DNA of 64,000 bases, from the NCBI GenBank assembly GCA_947846985.1, contig CANTUZ010000002.1, positions 13,127,587 through 13,191,586 of the forward strand. The letters run 5' to 3'. The stretch comes from Fratercula arctica (Eukaryota; Chordata; Aves; Charadriiformes; Alcidae). Shown here in pieces: positions 14,538 to 23,800 of the stretch. Positions within the stretch are counted from its first letter, which is position 1. Each line of letters opens with the position of its first letter. The notes beneath the pieces were generated by a model. It was not told where the DNA came from. It did not search any database and was given only the letters and a program-made list of their open reading frames with translations. The position numbers and the translations under genes were made by a program.

Positions 14538-14553
14538 GTACATGTACATGTAC
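14538..14553. repeat. 16-bp perfect palindrome (GTACAT repeat)
   Basis: GTACATGTACATGTAC is a perfect palindrome made from a GTACAT hexamer repeat. It could extrude as a short hairpin. It looks like a small microsatellite rather than a protein site. Confidence 0.9.
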
Positions 14554-15309
14554 ATATAATGCATTGATTTATATGATTATGCATTATATAGCTATCAGGA
14601 CAGGTTTTGTTTGGTACACTTATGGGTATGAATATTCAACAGAAGAGATGCGCTAGTAACCCCTGACTTTTGTACAACCTCGGTATGAATCATTATGGAC
14701 ATTGTACCCTGGACTCACAATGATGACCCAACAGTGATTTAAAAAAAAACATGTAAAAATGAAATTAGGCTGTGTTAGTTTAACTGCTACTCTTCCTTCA
14801 TCTAGCACATGTACAGCATATTATAGCAGTTACTTACAGGCTCATAAACTGTTGTTTTCTGATGCACAGAATAGACTGTCTGTTATTTCTATTTTCAAAT
14901 TCCAATAGGCATCCTATGCCTTATTTACTACATTCCTTCTCCTTTTTCTTTTTTATTTTTTTAAAAATTTGGATTATTTTAGCCATCCAGTTTATACAAC
15001 TGATGGTGTGGCCACAAGAAGACATGCATGGAAAAAAGTGGCCATTCATGGGTGTAGTAGGGCAGGCAAAACCTCCAAAGGCCAACATCACTGCTAACAT
15101 TTGTGTAGTATGTAACTATGGCCTGAAATAAGGTGAGTGACTCCCTTCATGCTTAAAAGTGAAGAACTTGTATATGGGACGGCAGAGACAGGAGCAGAAC
15201 TCATTCTTGAGGGCAGTGTTTTTTCAACCACTTATGTGTAGCCCTGTGGTGGTGCAGCTCCAACCCCCAGGCCACGTTGCAATGTCGGTGCAAGCCAACA
15301 TTGTGTTCT
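14554..15309. other. Unique DNA upstream of the LTR
   Basis: This holds two overlapping chance-like frames (14,862-15,131 and 15,159-15,443, both +). The first ends beside 'aataaggtgagtg', which resembles a splice donor, and has a T-rich tract followed by 'ttttag' upstream near 14,980. The protein is not recognised and its stop codon precedes the donor, so no exon is called. Part of 15,160-15,309 could belong to the retroviral insertion if the true LTR start lies further left. Confidence 0.45.
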
Positions 15310-15586
15310 TGTCCTGGTTACAAGTTCAGGGAGTTGGGACAACTAGGCACTCCCTAACCGTACCTGAAACTCCTGCTGCCTGGATCATAGCTAGATCTGG
15401 AAGGTACCAGAATTACCTGACAAAAATTTGGGGTCAAAAATAGAAAAACACCACAGTCAATCCTCTCGCAATTCTATAAACAGTGATGCTAAGTGAGGCG
15501 CTTTGAGCTCTCCAGGATGGCAGCAGGCTGTGACCCAGTATCTCCCCCTGAGTTGGGATGCCTCTCAGGGTACATTTTGCAAGGAT

Positions 15587-15670
15587 TTCAAAGATCGTCC
15601 ACTGATAGATGCTGATGAAGAAGAAGGGTTCAAAGATAGTCTGCTGACAAACGCTGATGAGGGAGAATAG
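15587..15670 (+). repeat. Two diverged 42-bp tandem units in LTR U3
   Basis: Unit 1 (15,587-15,628) and unit 2 (15,629-15,670) both start TTCAAAGAT and share a 'GCTGATGA' block near their ends. A third partial start, TTCAAAGATTGT, lies at 15,703. Tandem units in the U3 of retroviral LTRs commonly act as enhancer repeats; that role here is inference. Confidence 0.75.
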
Positions 15671-15762
15671 TGAGTAATTCAGTACAAATAGATTTTGTGA
15701 GGTTCAAAGATTGTTTGGTACCACTAATTTACTACTATTTGCAGAAGAAGAAACACCTTGAT

Positions 15763-15768
15763 TATATA
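15763..15768 (+). promoter_or_regulatory. LTR TATA box (candidate)
   Basis: TATATA lies in the middle of the LTR, upstream of the GT-rich stretch and about 220 bp before AATAAA. This is where the U3/R boundary promoter would be expected. Confidence 0.4.
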
Positions 15769-15786
15769 GGTTAACCTCTATATCTG

Positions 15787-15821
15787 CGTGTGTGTGCACC
15801 ATGTGTGTGTGTTTGTGTGTG
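15787..15821 (+). repeat. Interrupted (GT)n microsatellite inside the LTR
   Basis: GT dinucleotides are broken by 'gcaccat' and 'ttt'. The run lies just downstream of the TATA candidate, within the presumed R/U5 side of the LTR. Confidence 0.85.
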
Positions 15822-15981
15822 ATTTGATTTAAGAAACTCTATTGTAAGTCTTGTGTGCGCCTTGCCATTTTCAAATCTTTAACTAGTTGCTGTGTTGATT
15901 ATAGTAAATTTTGTTAAATCACTCTGATAATTGGCTGATGATTAAGTATTGTTAACAAATCACACAACCTAATCCTGTGTT

Positions 15982-15987
15982 AATAAA
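15982..15987 (+). terminator. LTR polyadenylation signal AATAAA
   Basis: AATAAA lies 57 bp before the LTR end, the usual place for the retroviral R-region polyadenylation signal. No transcript data are available. Confidence 0.5.
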
Positions 15988-16015
15988 TCTTAAATTGCTG
16001 CTACCTCAAAGTTGT

Positions 16016-16088
16016 GTAGGATCCATAAATTAACATTCGTGACAAACTGGTGTAGTCGGCAGGATCCTAAAACCTGCATTCGTGACAA
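16016..16088 (+). repeat. 43-bp-period imperfect duplication across the LTR/PBS junction
   Basis: A roughly 30-nt unit ending in 'cattcgtgacaa' occurs at 16,016-16,045 (LTR end) and again at 16,059-16,088 (after the PBS), each preceded by 'aggatcc'. The primer-binding site lies between and partly inside the copies. It may be an old tandem duplication made during reverse transcription or later slippage. Confidence 0.7.
16048..16065 (+). other. Retroviral primer-binding site, tRNA-Ser type
   Basis: TGGTGTAGTCGGCAGGAT begins with the invariant TGG. From my knowledge of vertebrate tRNA-Ser, whose 3' end reads ...ATCCTGCCGACTACG plus CCA, it matches the complement at 17 of 18 positions; the mismatch is T for C at position 4. 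It sits three bases after the LTR's terminal CA. This is the strongest single evidence that the upstream sequence is a 5' LTR. No gag, pol or env reading frame is recognisable downstream. Confidence 0.75.
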
Positions 16089-19000
16089 GGCCTGATTTGG
16101 GCATGCTAATCCGAGAACAGCAAAAGGCTACATATATCTGACATAAATGCCTGCCACAGGTCAAGATTCTGTTTCAAAGAACTGGACTACCCAGTGAACT
16201 TATTCTAGAAGAAGTCACAGGATTGCCTATAAGGGACAAAACAGTGCCCTTCCCCCAGCTTTGATCTTGGAAATAATTGTAATGTAACGGCTGCTTCCAA
16301 GACCAGAAAAAAAACCCCATCCTAACAAAGATAACCCTATTTCACTTCACATGTGGAATTACAGCCTAGCAAATTGAAATTTGGATAAGCAATAAGCAAA
16401 AGTAAACAGGCTATAACTATGGACAGGTTTTTAATGGGCACTGCTATCGGTCTTGTTTATTCATTATGTATTGGTTATGTAGCCACAGTCCCTAGAGACA
16501 AACAAGTTTAAAGACTGAATATTCATTTCTCCTTTTTACCTAGGCTTGGTTCTGTTAAAGTTCAAAAACATGAGTGCAGATTCACTGAAAATGGATCTTC
16601 TTATGGAGAGCTTGTTTTAGAGGCTGTGTAATATCACTCATGCACAGAACGAGTTCTCCAACCCCAAAAAATTGCTGATCTGTTTTGATTACCAAAATGT
16701 GGAACACTGAAATCAAACATTTGTGCAACATTTATTAATGCCTGTAAAATGCAGGAAGCTCATGGTGTATGAGCAATCATGCATTTTTGGGAGACGAGGT
16801 AACATTCTTCCGCTAAGCGATATCAATCTTAATGTAATTAGTTTTAACAGCATGCCCTTCATTATTTTTTTCTATTTTTACCACAGTTATCTCCATTTTC
16901 TCTTCATTCAGCAATGTCTCTTCATCTGTCAGACCGACAAGAACTTTCTCAAAGACAAACAATGTTAATGAACCAGAGACGTGTCTCAATCAATGTCTCT
17001 CTTTCCTCATCTTGATGGGAATCATACATAGCTGCTAATTTTGCATTAGGGTCTTTTTTTTCCTCCTCCGTTCTTGGCCTTAGAGGCAAGGAAGGAAAGT
17101 GGTTTCAGCACTTAACAAATAGCTTTTTATCAGACTGACTGGGGGGCATTCAGTGACATGGTTGATCACTCCCAGAAGGCACAGTTTCAGCCAGAACAAG
17201 CGGACAAAGGTCACTGAAAAACAATTTGCTCAGATTATGTTGGAACACACAACAGTCATAAGCAGCTAAATAAGATGTGCATAAAAGCTGGGCTACCAAG
17301 TCTAATTCTCAGTGATCTTACATTTAAATATTGATATACTCTGAGAATAGCAGCTGGTAGAAGTCATAGGTAGGCTTGAAAATTATTCTGCAGAGAGTCA
17401 CTGAACTCACATAAATTGTATTTATATGGGAATTTCATAAGCTTAACTGTTGTTGTTGCCTTACTGTGAAGTCATAATTAACCAATGCATCACCTTACCT
17501 GAGACAGCAATGCAAAGTACCCTGCTACTACTTGAAGTATACAGAGTTTCAGATTGTTAAAAAGGGAAAATGAAATATCTTGGGCAACATGAAGTTTTAG
17601 GTACTGAGTCTTCTGCTGCATTTTTTTTTACTTGGAAGAAGAACACACTTTTTACAAAATTCTACATTTCTCTTCATTTGTATTGGAAATAAATAATTTA
17701 TCACAGGTAGACGTATAAAATCACAATATCCATTACATCAGTGCAAATCTTAACAGTTTGGTACCTGTTTGACCTTAGTTTTAGTTTGCTTGAAGTCCTG
17801 TGGTGGCTCACAGAGATTAAAAATCATGTGTCATTTTCAAGTATGGCCACTCTTGTCCATATTACATATATCATGGTGTAGTTTCTTCATTTGATGAGCC
17901 AGTTAACTTAATCCATGAAGTTGAATGACCGTAATGAGTTGTGAGAATTCATTGTTGTGGTGAGGCTGTCCCAGAGCCTGAGAGAGGGAGCACAATGGGC
18001 CACAATCAATAAAAGGCATAACAGTCTCAAAGGTCAATGGTAAAGATTGGCTCTAGCCATGCTTTTAGTAGGGGAAAAGCAAAGAAAGTTGAAATCCATT
18101 AAAAAAACCAGCAAAACAACCAAAACCACAACCAAAGAATCTTCATTGTTAAGTGTATCTTGGGCCAACAGGAAGGATTTTAGAAGTTCTTCCGGAGTTA
18201 AAGATGTCAAAGAAATAGTGAATGTCCATTTCCAGATGGAAAAAATAAGACCATTAGCAATATAAAAAGACAAAAATGTTTGATGTTTTTTCTATTTTCT
18301 GTTTGCCTGGAAATGGAACACATTGCAAGAAGATGATGAACTACTTTCTGCTCTATTAGTAACCAAAGGATGTATAAATCAACATCTGTTAAGGACAGTA
18401 ATTTTTTTCAACCAGCATAGTGATTTACACTAAAAAAAGAAACATTAAAAGAGTTAACTGAGGGGAACTCTAGTCTTTTATAATAATTGCTAATAATTCT
18501 TGAAGTGCTGAGAAATTTTAGAAAAAGGAAAGAAAGTCAATGTTGTGCTAATATGAAAAAAGGTTAAAGGGGTTGAGCTGAGTGATTGGAGGCTGGTTTG
18601 CTTGACCTAAATGTCACGTCAAAAAAAAATGGAAAATTTATAGAAGATTCAGCAAGCAATAGTAGAATGTTGATTTAATTACTGTAATTCAACATAGTTT
18701 TGTGAAAAAGGTCATGTGAAAAAGCTAGTTGTTAAAGCTGGAAGATTTTAATTAAGTTCTACTTAATAAGCTGGTACATCTATGTTAGTATCTATACAAT
18801 AGCTAACAAAAATATATGAAATGCAATAAATATTAATGTATGTAATTACATGTAATTATGTAATAATGTATCATATATAATGGACTGGCTGTCTGACAGA
18901 CTTCACATGTAATTATGTCCTGGAGAAAAGTCTTTTTATTTTTAAAATTGTTATGCTGAGACCTAGTGAATATCTTTATCTTCAGTGTGTAAGAAATAAA

Positions 19001-19410
19001 ACTATAGGTGATAAAATCTGTGATTGAAAAATATTTCCAAGAGCAACACATGTAATGAAGACTGCAAGTGGTTTTACAGATGCTCACTCAATGAGGAAGT
19101 CTAGAGGATTTTAGTGCAAGGACCTAAGGTCATCTGTAGTGGGATTTTAACTTTCTTTATCTACAGTACTGGTGCCTACACGTGAATTCTGTGATAGCTA
19201 TGCTCTCTTATGAATATGGCCAATGGAGTCAGCAAGGTCTAGGAAATGTTTCCTCAGGTTGACAACAGACATAAAAGTCAGTTTTCTTAAAAGAGGCACT
19301 TTGTGCTGCTAAAGATACCGTAAGATGTCTGATACATCTGCCTTATGTGGACTACAATAATTTTTTAGCTTGTGGGGATCTCAATAGAAAATGTTGGGGT
19401 AGACCTGTGG
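16089..19410. other. Possible short retroviral remnant, then unique DNA
   Basis: The first few hundred bases after the PBS could be leader sequence of the same provirus, but I recognise no retroviral motif and no second LTR. The remainder is AT-rich unique DNA. A 14-nt word ACATGTAATTATGT occurs twice (18,848-18,861 and 18,905-18,918). Open frames here are short and not recognised. Confidence 0.5.
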
Positions 19411-19443
19411 GCACGTGTGTGTGCGCGCGCATGTGCACACACA
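19411..19443. repeat. 33-nt perfect alternating purine-pyrimidine tract
   Basis: Every base from 19,411 to 19,443 alternates purine and pyrimidine: a GT run, then a CG core (GCGCGCGC), then a CA run. Such tracts, particularly with a CG core, are classical Z-DNA formers. It stands out in an AT-rich, CpG-poor surrounding. Confidence 0.9.
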
Positions 19444-20307
19444 GTGAAACAGAGATTGTACCAGACAAGAACAGGAGAGGTGATTCATTATCAAATTAAA
19501 CGCAACGAGATGATAATATTTAATTGCTGCCTGTCTGAAACAGAAAGATGTCCATGCCACATTCTCCTCTTGACACTAATCCCTGACTGCCACTGTGCCT
19601 GTCTTTCTGAGTTTGGGGATAGCCAGGGAAATCCCCTCAGGGGGATGCACCATAGCTCTGGCACATATTTACTGAACTTGCTGTGCATCACAAAACATAG
19701 TGCAGAAAGGAGGGTTGCACCCCACAGCACCATACAGCAAATCCTCATTGGTGATCTTGGAATGAGATCACATGCCAGCTGTGGTGCCTTGGCCTTCTTG
19801 CTCTCTCCTACATGTTGCTTTTCATGTGCAGCCCATGTTGCCATATGCCTGTGTGTGCAAGGCTGGGGATAGCCATCCCCACCAAAGGCTATAGTGCTAG
19901 TCGTGGATTTGGGTGTGTGTTGCCTATTCCCATATGTTGTGGTCCTGGGCTTACTAATGGAATATGTCTTAGCCCACCACTGTGCAAGGGGGAGATGAGA
20001 CTCAAAAAGATTTTGCCAAGGACTATCAAGTTCTGGTGGGGCTGAACCCCACAATCCCCAAGGTGAGAGCTGAGCCCACATATGCACAAAGCAGGTAAAT
20101 TATTCTCTAGACTCCTGCGGAGAATGTTGGTTTGGTTTCCATTACCATAATGGGAGCATAAATACTGAAGCCGTCAAATATTAGACAACTACATGCCACT
20201 TGTGGAATCTCAGCAGTCCCTGGGTGCTGGTCTCAGGCAGCTGTGGAGTAGCTGGGGAGCATATAAGTTACTTTGTGGGTCTAACTCTCAGTAACAAATT
20301 TACTGGA
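19444..20307. other. Less AT-rich stretch with long unrecognised open frames on both strands
   Basis: The longest open frame of the window (19,491-20,087, minus, 198 codons) overlaps a 166-codon plus-strand frame (19,372-19,872). Neither protein shows a domain, signal or family motif that I recognise. Both are rich in Cys, His, Trp and Pro, as expected when GC-richer noncoding DNA is translated. A donor-like 'ccccaaggtgagagc' lies at about 20,055-20,069. I do not call a gene. Confidence 0.4.
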
Positions 20308-20380
20308 TTTTTTTTTTTTTTTTTTAAATTAGCAGCAAATATATTTTCCATTAAAAAAACCAACCAACCAACCAACCAAA
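20308..20380 (+). repeat. T18 tract and (CCAA)n microsatellite
   Basis: Eighteen T residues (20,308-20,325) are followed 34 bp later by a short CCAA tetranucleotide repeat (about 20,360-20,380). This is low-complexity DNA. Confidence 0.9.
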
Positions 20381-21620
20381 CACAAATCTACAAAATAGAA
20401 GACAGTCTGATTTAGAGCTTGTACTATGTTTAGGACTAACATTGACTAAGTCACTAGTATGCCCATGGTTAGCTGTGTCTTAATTATTTCCTGTATGCAT
20501 AGCAAGGGCAAGGAAAAGAAAAAATAAAATTAAAAAAAAAAAACCAGAGAAGCTCAAAACTCAGTTTAAGCTACTTTTTTCCAAACGCTTGAGGATTGCT
20601 GAGAGGAAATATCTGTACAAGCTAGCACTGGGAACTCAGAAATCTACAGGGCTGTAGCAGTTTTAAAAAGAGCACAGTCTCAAGAGTTCGGTAATGGTTG
20701 TTGAGTAGCAGGAAACCAGACTGATGTTCAATGATCTCCTGAGGGTATCCGAACAAAACAGGTGTGCTGAGCAGACTGTAACATCTTCTTGAGGACTTTG
20801 TGTAAAATAGACATATGTTTACACTGTTGGTTGTTTTGAAATGCCGTTTTTCCAGCTTACACTTTGTTCTCAGTGCTTAAATAAACAATGCTTTGGTTCA
20901 AAGAAGGCTCTTTTGTTGCTGAATATTTCCAGTTACCGACTCTCAAAGGAAAGAAGCCCTGGTGCCAACTCCAGCCACATGTGATAAATAAACCAGTAGG
21001 CAAGATAGCGTGACCCACCAGCAGGAGTCCATGCAGAAGGAAAAAAAAAACATACAAAAAAGAGAAAGCATGGAGTGAAGGTGCTGAGAAAGCGCAGATA
21101 GTCTTATAGCCAGGATAACTCTTTCCTTTCACTATGTGCTTCTCAGCCCCAGTGCAGAACTGGACACGCATTACCTCTATTTATATATAAATAGGAATGA
21201 AGCCTCAAGCTACTTTATAATTGAGTATGCAGCAAATCAGATAATTTATTTTCCAGCTTAAATATTTTATGGTTTTAATGTAAGAAACCACTTGAGGGAA
21301 CCTGGATGTGTATTCAGACATGGCGCAACTGGATGTAGTTTTACTGATTTAAGTTAATGTGAGCTGCCTTACATCAGGTGTGATTTCTAAGCCAAAATAC
21401 CTAGAAATGCTATGTACACACAAGTTCAAATAGTCCTTGAAGTACATGGGCTGTATTTGGTACCTTTAAATCCTGTAACAGAAGTGCTGGACCTAACACA
21501 GAGAGGTTCTTCATTTGCTGAAGAATTTAATTAATGCATTACACTTGTATAATAATTTTTGATGTTGTGCAGTTATATTAAATAATTAGTCTTCTTGATG
21601 AGCCCTTTTTCCTACTATGT
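20381..21620. other. AT-rich unique DNA, no gene seen
   Basis: This includes an A-rich stretch with A12 at 20,532-20,543. The 104-codon minus-strand frame at 20,857-21,171 is unrecognised and contains a translated T run, so it is not called. Confidence 0.55.
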
Positions 21621-21622
21621 CC

Positions 21623-21655
<33 letters not shown>

Positions 21656-21660
21656 TGCAG
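21621..21660 (+). repeat. Long polypyrimidine tract ending in GCAG
   Basis: An almost pure T/C tract of about 35 bases ends in 'tttgcag', the shape of a very strong 3' splice acceptor. The sequence after it (21,661 on) has no coding character that I can see and no clear donor nearby, so this is listed as a repeat with possible acceptor activity. Confidence 0.7.
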
Positions 21661-23559
21661 TACTAATTTTGAATAAAGACACCAGGGTCATGATGATCAG
21701 AAGTGGAGGTCAACAGCAAGTTGAAAAAAAAATGAGCTTTGGGGGAAAAACAGAAAAATTAATTAGTTGGGGATGTCAAAACCTCCTTAACATGCAAAAA
21801 GAGTGGAGACGGTCAGTGAGAAAAAAATATTAATTGGTTTACATCATGTGTGCTGAGGATACATTTAATTAGAGGAAGAATGTCCCCTCTCATCTCTGGG
21901 AGATGCTAGGTCAGAACTTTCCTTTTTCTTATATGTTTCACACCTTCATCAGTTTCTTGCAGAAACAACTGTGAGTTACCAAGAGTCTCAAGAGCTGATG
22001 AGAGGAACTATCACAAAGTGCATTGAGGGAATAAGGTGTTGCTACTTAAAATATAGGTAAAACAATGTTAATATTTCCACTCCAAATTCCAAGTGATTTA
22101 TTAACTTAGGAAAATAAGATATAGGATTGAAGGGTATTTCAGTAAACATTTCTTCTTATTTCCAGGCAACCACATCAGGTAACAGAAACCAAAAATATAT
22201 CAAGTTCCATTTAGCTTAGATGACTTCCTGATTAGTAACACTGGAATTTGCATTCCTAAAAAAAAAGCATAAAACTATCAGAATCTTCCATAATGTTCCA
22301 TTGATATACTGTAACAGTCTGTAAGTAATAAAATATCTAATTTTCCCCATAAAATATCTCTTCTTCTTTCCCAAGAATATTGACAATATTAATAGTGTTC
22401 CTTAATAGGATATGTGGCATTCTTTCTTGGGATAAGCCACCAGGTCTGAAATTATTATTTTTCCATTGAAATCAAATGGATTTTCCTGTTTGCATTACCT
22501 GAAGAAATGCTTTGGGTGGGATACCTGAATAAAATACTTGAATAAAAGACATACTTTGACTGGAAAGATAATATTCCTGTGTATGATGGGTAGGATGCAA
22601 ACAGAGACATTATGCTATAAAATGGCAGAAGCCATAAGGCAGGTGTCTCCCAACACAGCCACAGAGCAGGAATAGGGGTCGAAGATGATAAGGTATGGGA
22701 CAATGGCGAGAAGGGAGAACATCACCTCTGAATTACAGGTCAGAGACAGTAAACACATTTCTGGAAAAACGTAATTCAAAACAATAAAAGAAGACATTGA
22801 AATGTTGGTATGCAGTTGGATGGCATCCTCAGCTAGAATACTTCAAGAAGGAAACGAGGAGAAACCAACGCTGACTATTGGTCAAAGTGGAGTTACAGAA
22901 GAAAAACCAATTTTTTCCTAGCTTAATTAACTGACAGTCATTCTCAATTTCAGCACAGTTTTTAAGCATCATCAGACAACTTTGCAAAGTAGATACGTTG
23001 CCTCTATTTTCCAGATGAACTGACCAGGATACAGAAATCATTTACAAAACAAGAAGGTGTCAGTGAACCACCAGATGAACTGGTCAATCAGCGCGTACTC
23101 AACAAGCTCGTCTATATATAATTCCTGGATCCAACTACCTTTGCTAGCAAGATAGCCCCTGGGTTAGGTCAGCGTGTCGGTGAAGAATGACAGTCTGAAA
23201 CCAAATCGTGGTGTGACAGTGGCATGTATGTAAAGAGTGTTTAGCCATAATGTGGACTAATGGTTCCCACCCATGACTGTTTGCTTTGTTTTCTAGTTTT
23301 GGAGTGTGGTTGGATACCTAGCTAGTATTATTTGATTTCTTCTCAACTAGTTAAAATTATCATTTCAATTAGTTAGGACACTTTTCCTAGGAACTGTCTT
23401 ATATCTGTATGTCCTCTTTGCTCTGACAACACTTAATGCTGGGTCAGGAAGACTTTAGCATTTAGGAAAAAAAATACGAATTGTTTTTGCACTCAGCAAA
23501 CAGAGAATTTGCAAACATAATGGCCTGACTTCGTGTTCTCTAATCGGTGCTGAACCTAG
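21661..23559. other. AT-rich unique DNA, no gene seen
   Basis: No exon, RNA gene or repeat is recognised. Open frames reach 82 codons and carry no family signal. Confidence 0.55.
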
Positions 23560-23800
23560 CTAAATGAATGCCTGTGGGGCAGGACAACAAACCAAACCTG
23601 TTATTCTGACCCTGTCACCAGGGATGGGTCTGCTTCTGGTCGGGAGGGCCGGGGCGGGGAGTGGCGTGGATACTTTCTGGTGCAATGGATTGGGCAACCT
23701 GTTCCACGTGAAATGGCAGCAGCAGCCACCCCCTGCTGCCCAAAACGCAGGGAAAGAACCGACACAGGGTGAAGGGAACAGAGCAGAGCTATCTGGTGTC
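23560..23800. promoter_or_regulatory. Small GC-rich patch with GC box and E-box
   Basis: A visibly GC-rich stretch of about 240 bp within AT-rich DNA has several CpGs, a GGGGCGGGG GC box (Sp1-type, about 23,651-23,659) and a CCACGTG E-box (about 23,704-23,710). It could be a minor CpG-containing regulatory element or alternative promoter, or the remnant of an old GC-rich insertion. Open frames of 80-86 codons cover it on both strands, which is expected from the GC content. Confidence 0.3.

Larger units (their letters stand above)
15310..16044 (+). mobile_element. Endogenous retrovirus LTR (5' LTR by position of PBS)
   Basis: The right end is well supported. The sequence ends ...CA at 16,044, three bases before a tRNA-type primer-binding site, and has an AATAAA signal at 15,982-15,987. 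A TATATA box at 15,763-15,768 lies about 220 bp upstream of the polyadenylation signal, the expected spacing for U3/R/U5. U3 contains two diverged 42-bp tandem units (15,587-15,628 and 15,629-15,670). The left end is set at 'TGTCCTGGTT' (15,310) because LTRs start with TG and this opening resembles bird LTRs; that boundary is uncertain. The family (ERV-L-like or other) is not decided. Confidence 0.65.

Noticed and set aside
14980..15137. Exon between a 'ttttag' acceptor-like site and 'aataaggtgagtg'
   Set aside because: The acceptor tract is broken by an A-rich stretch, the only long frame stops just before the donor and the peptide is not recognised.
16048..16065. A tRNA-Ser gene
   Set aside because: Only 18 nt match, as the complement of the tRNA 3' end with CCA, which is not gene-encoded in eukaryotes. 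No cloverleaf is present. It fits a retroviral primer-binding site instead.
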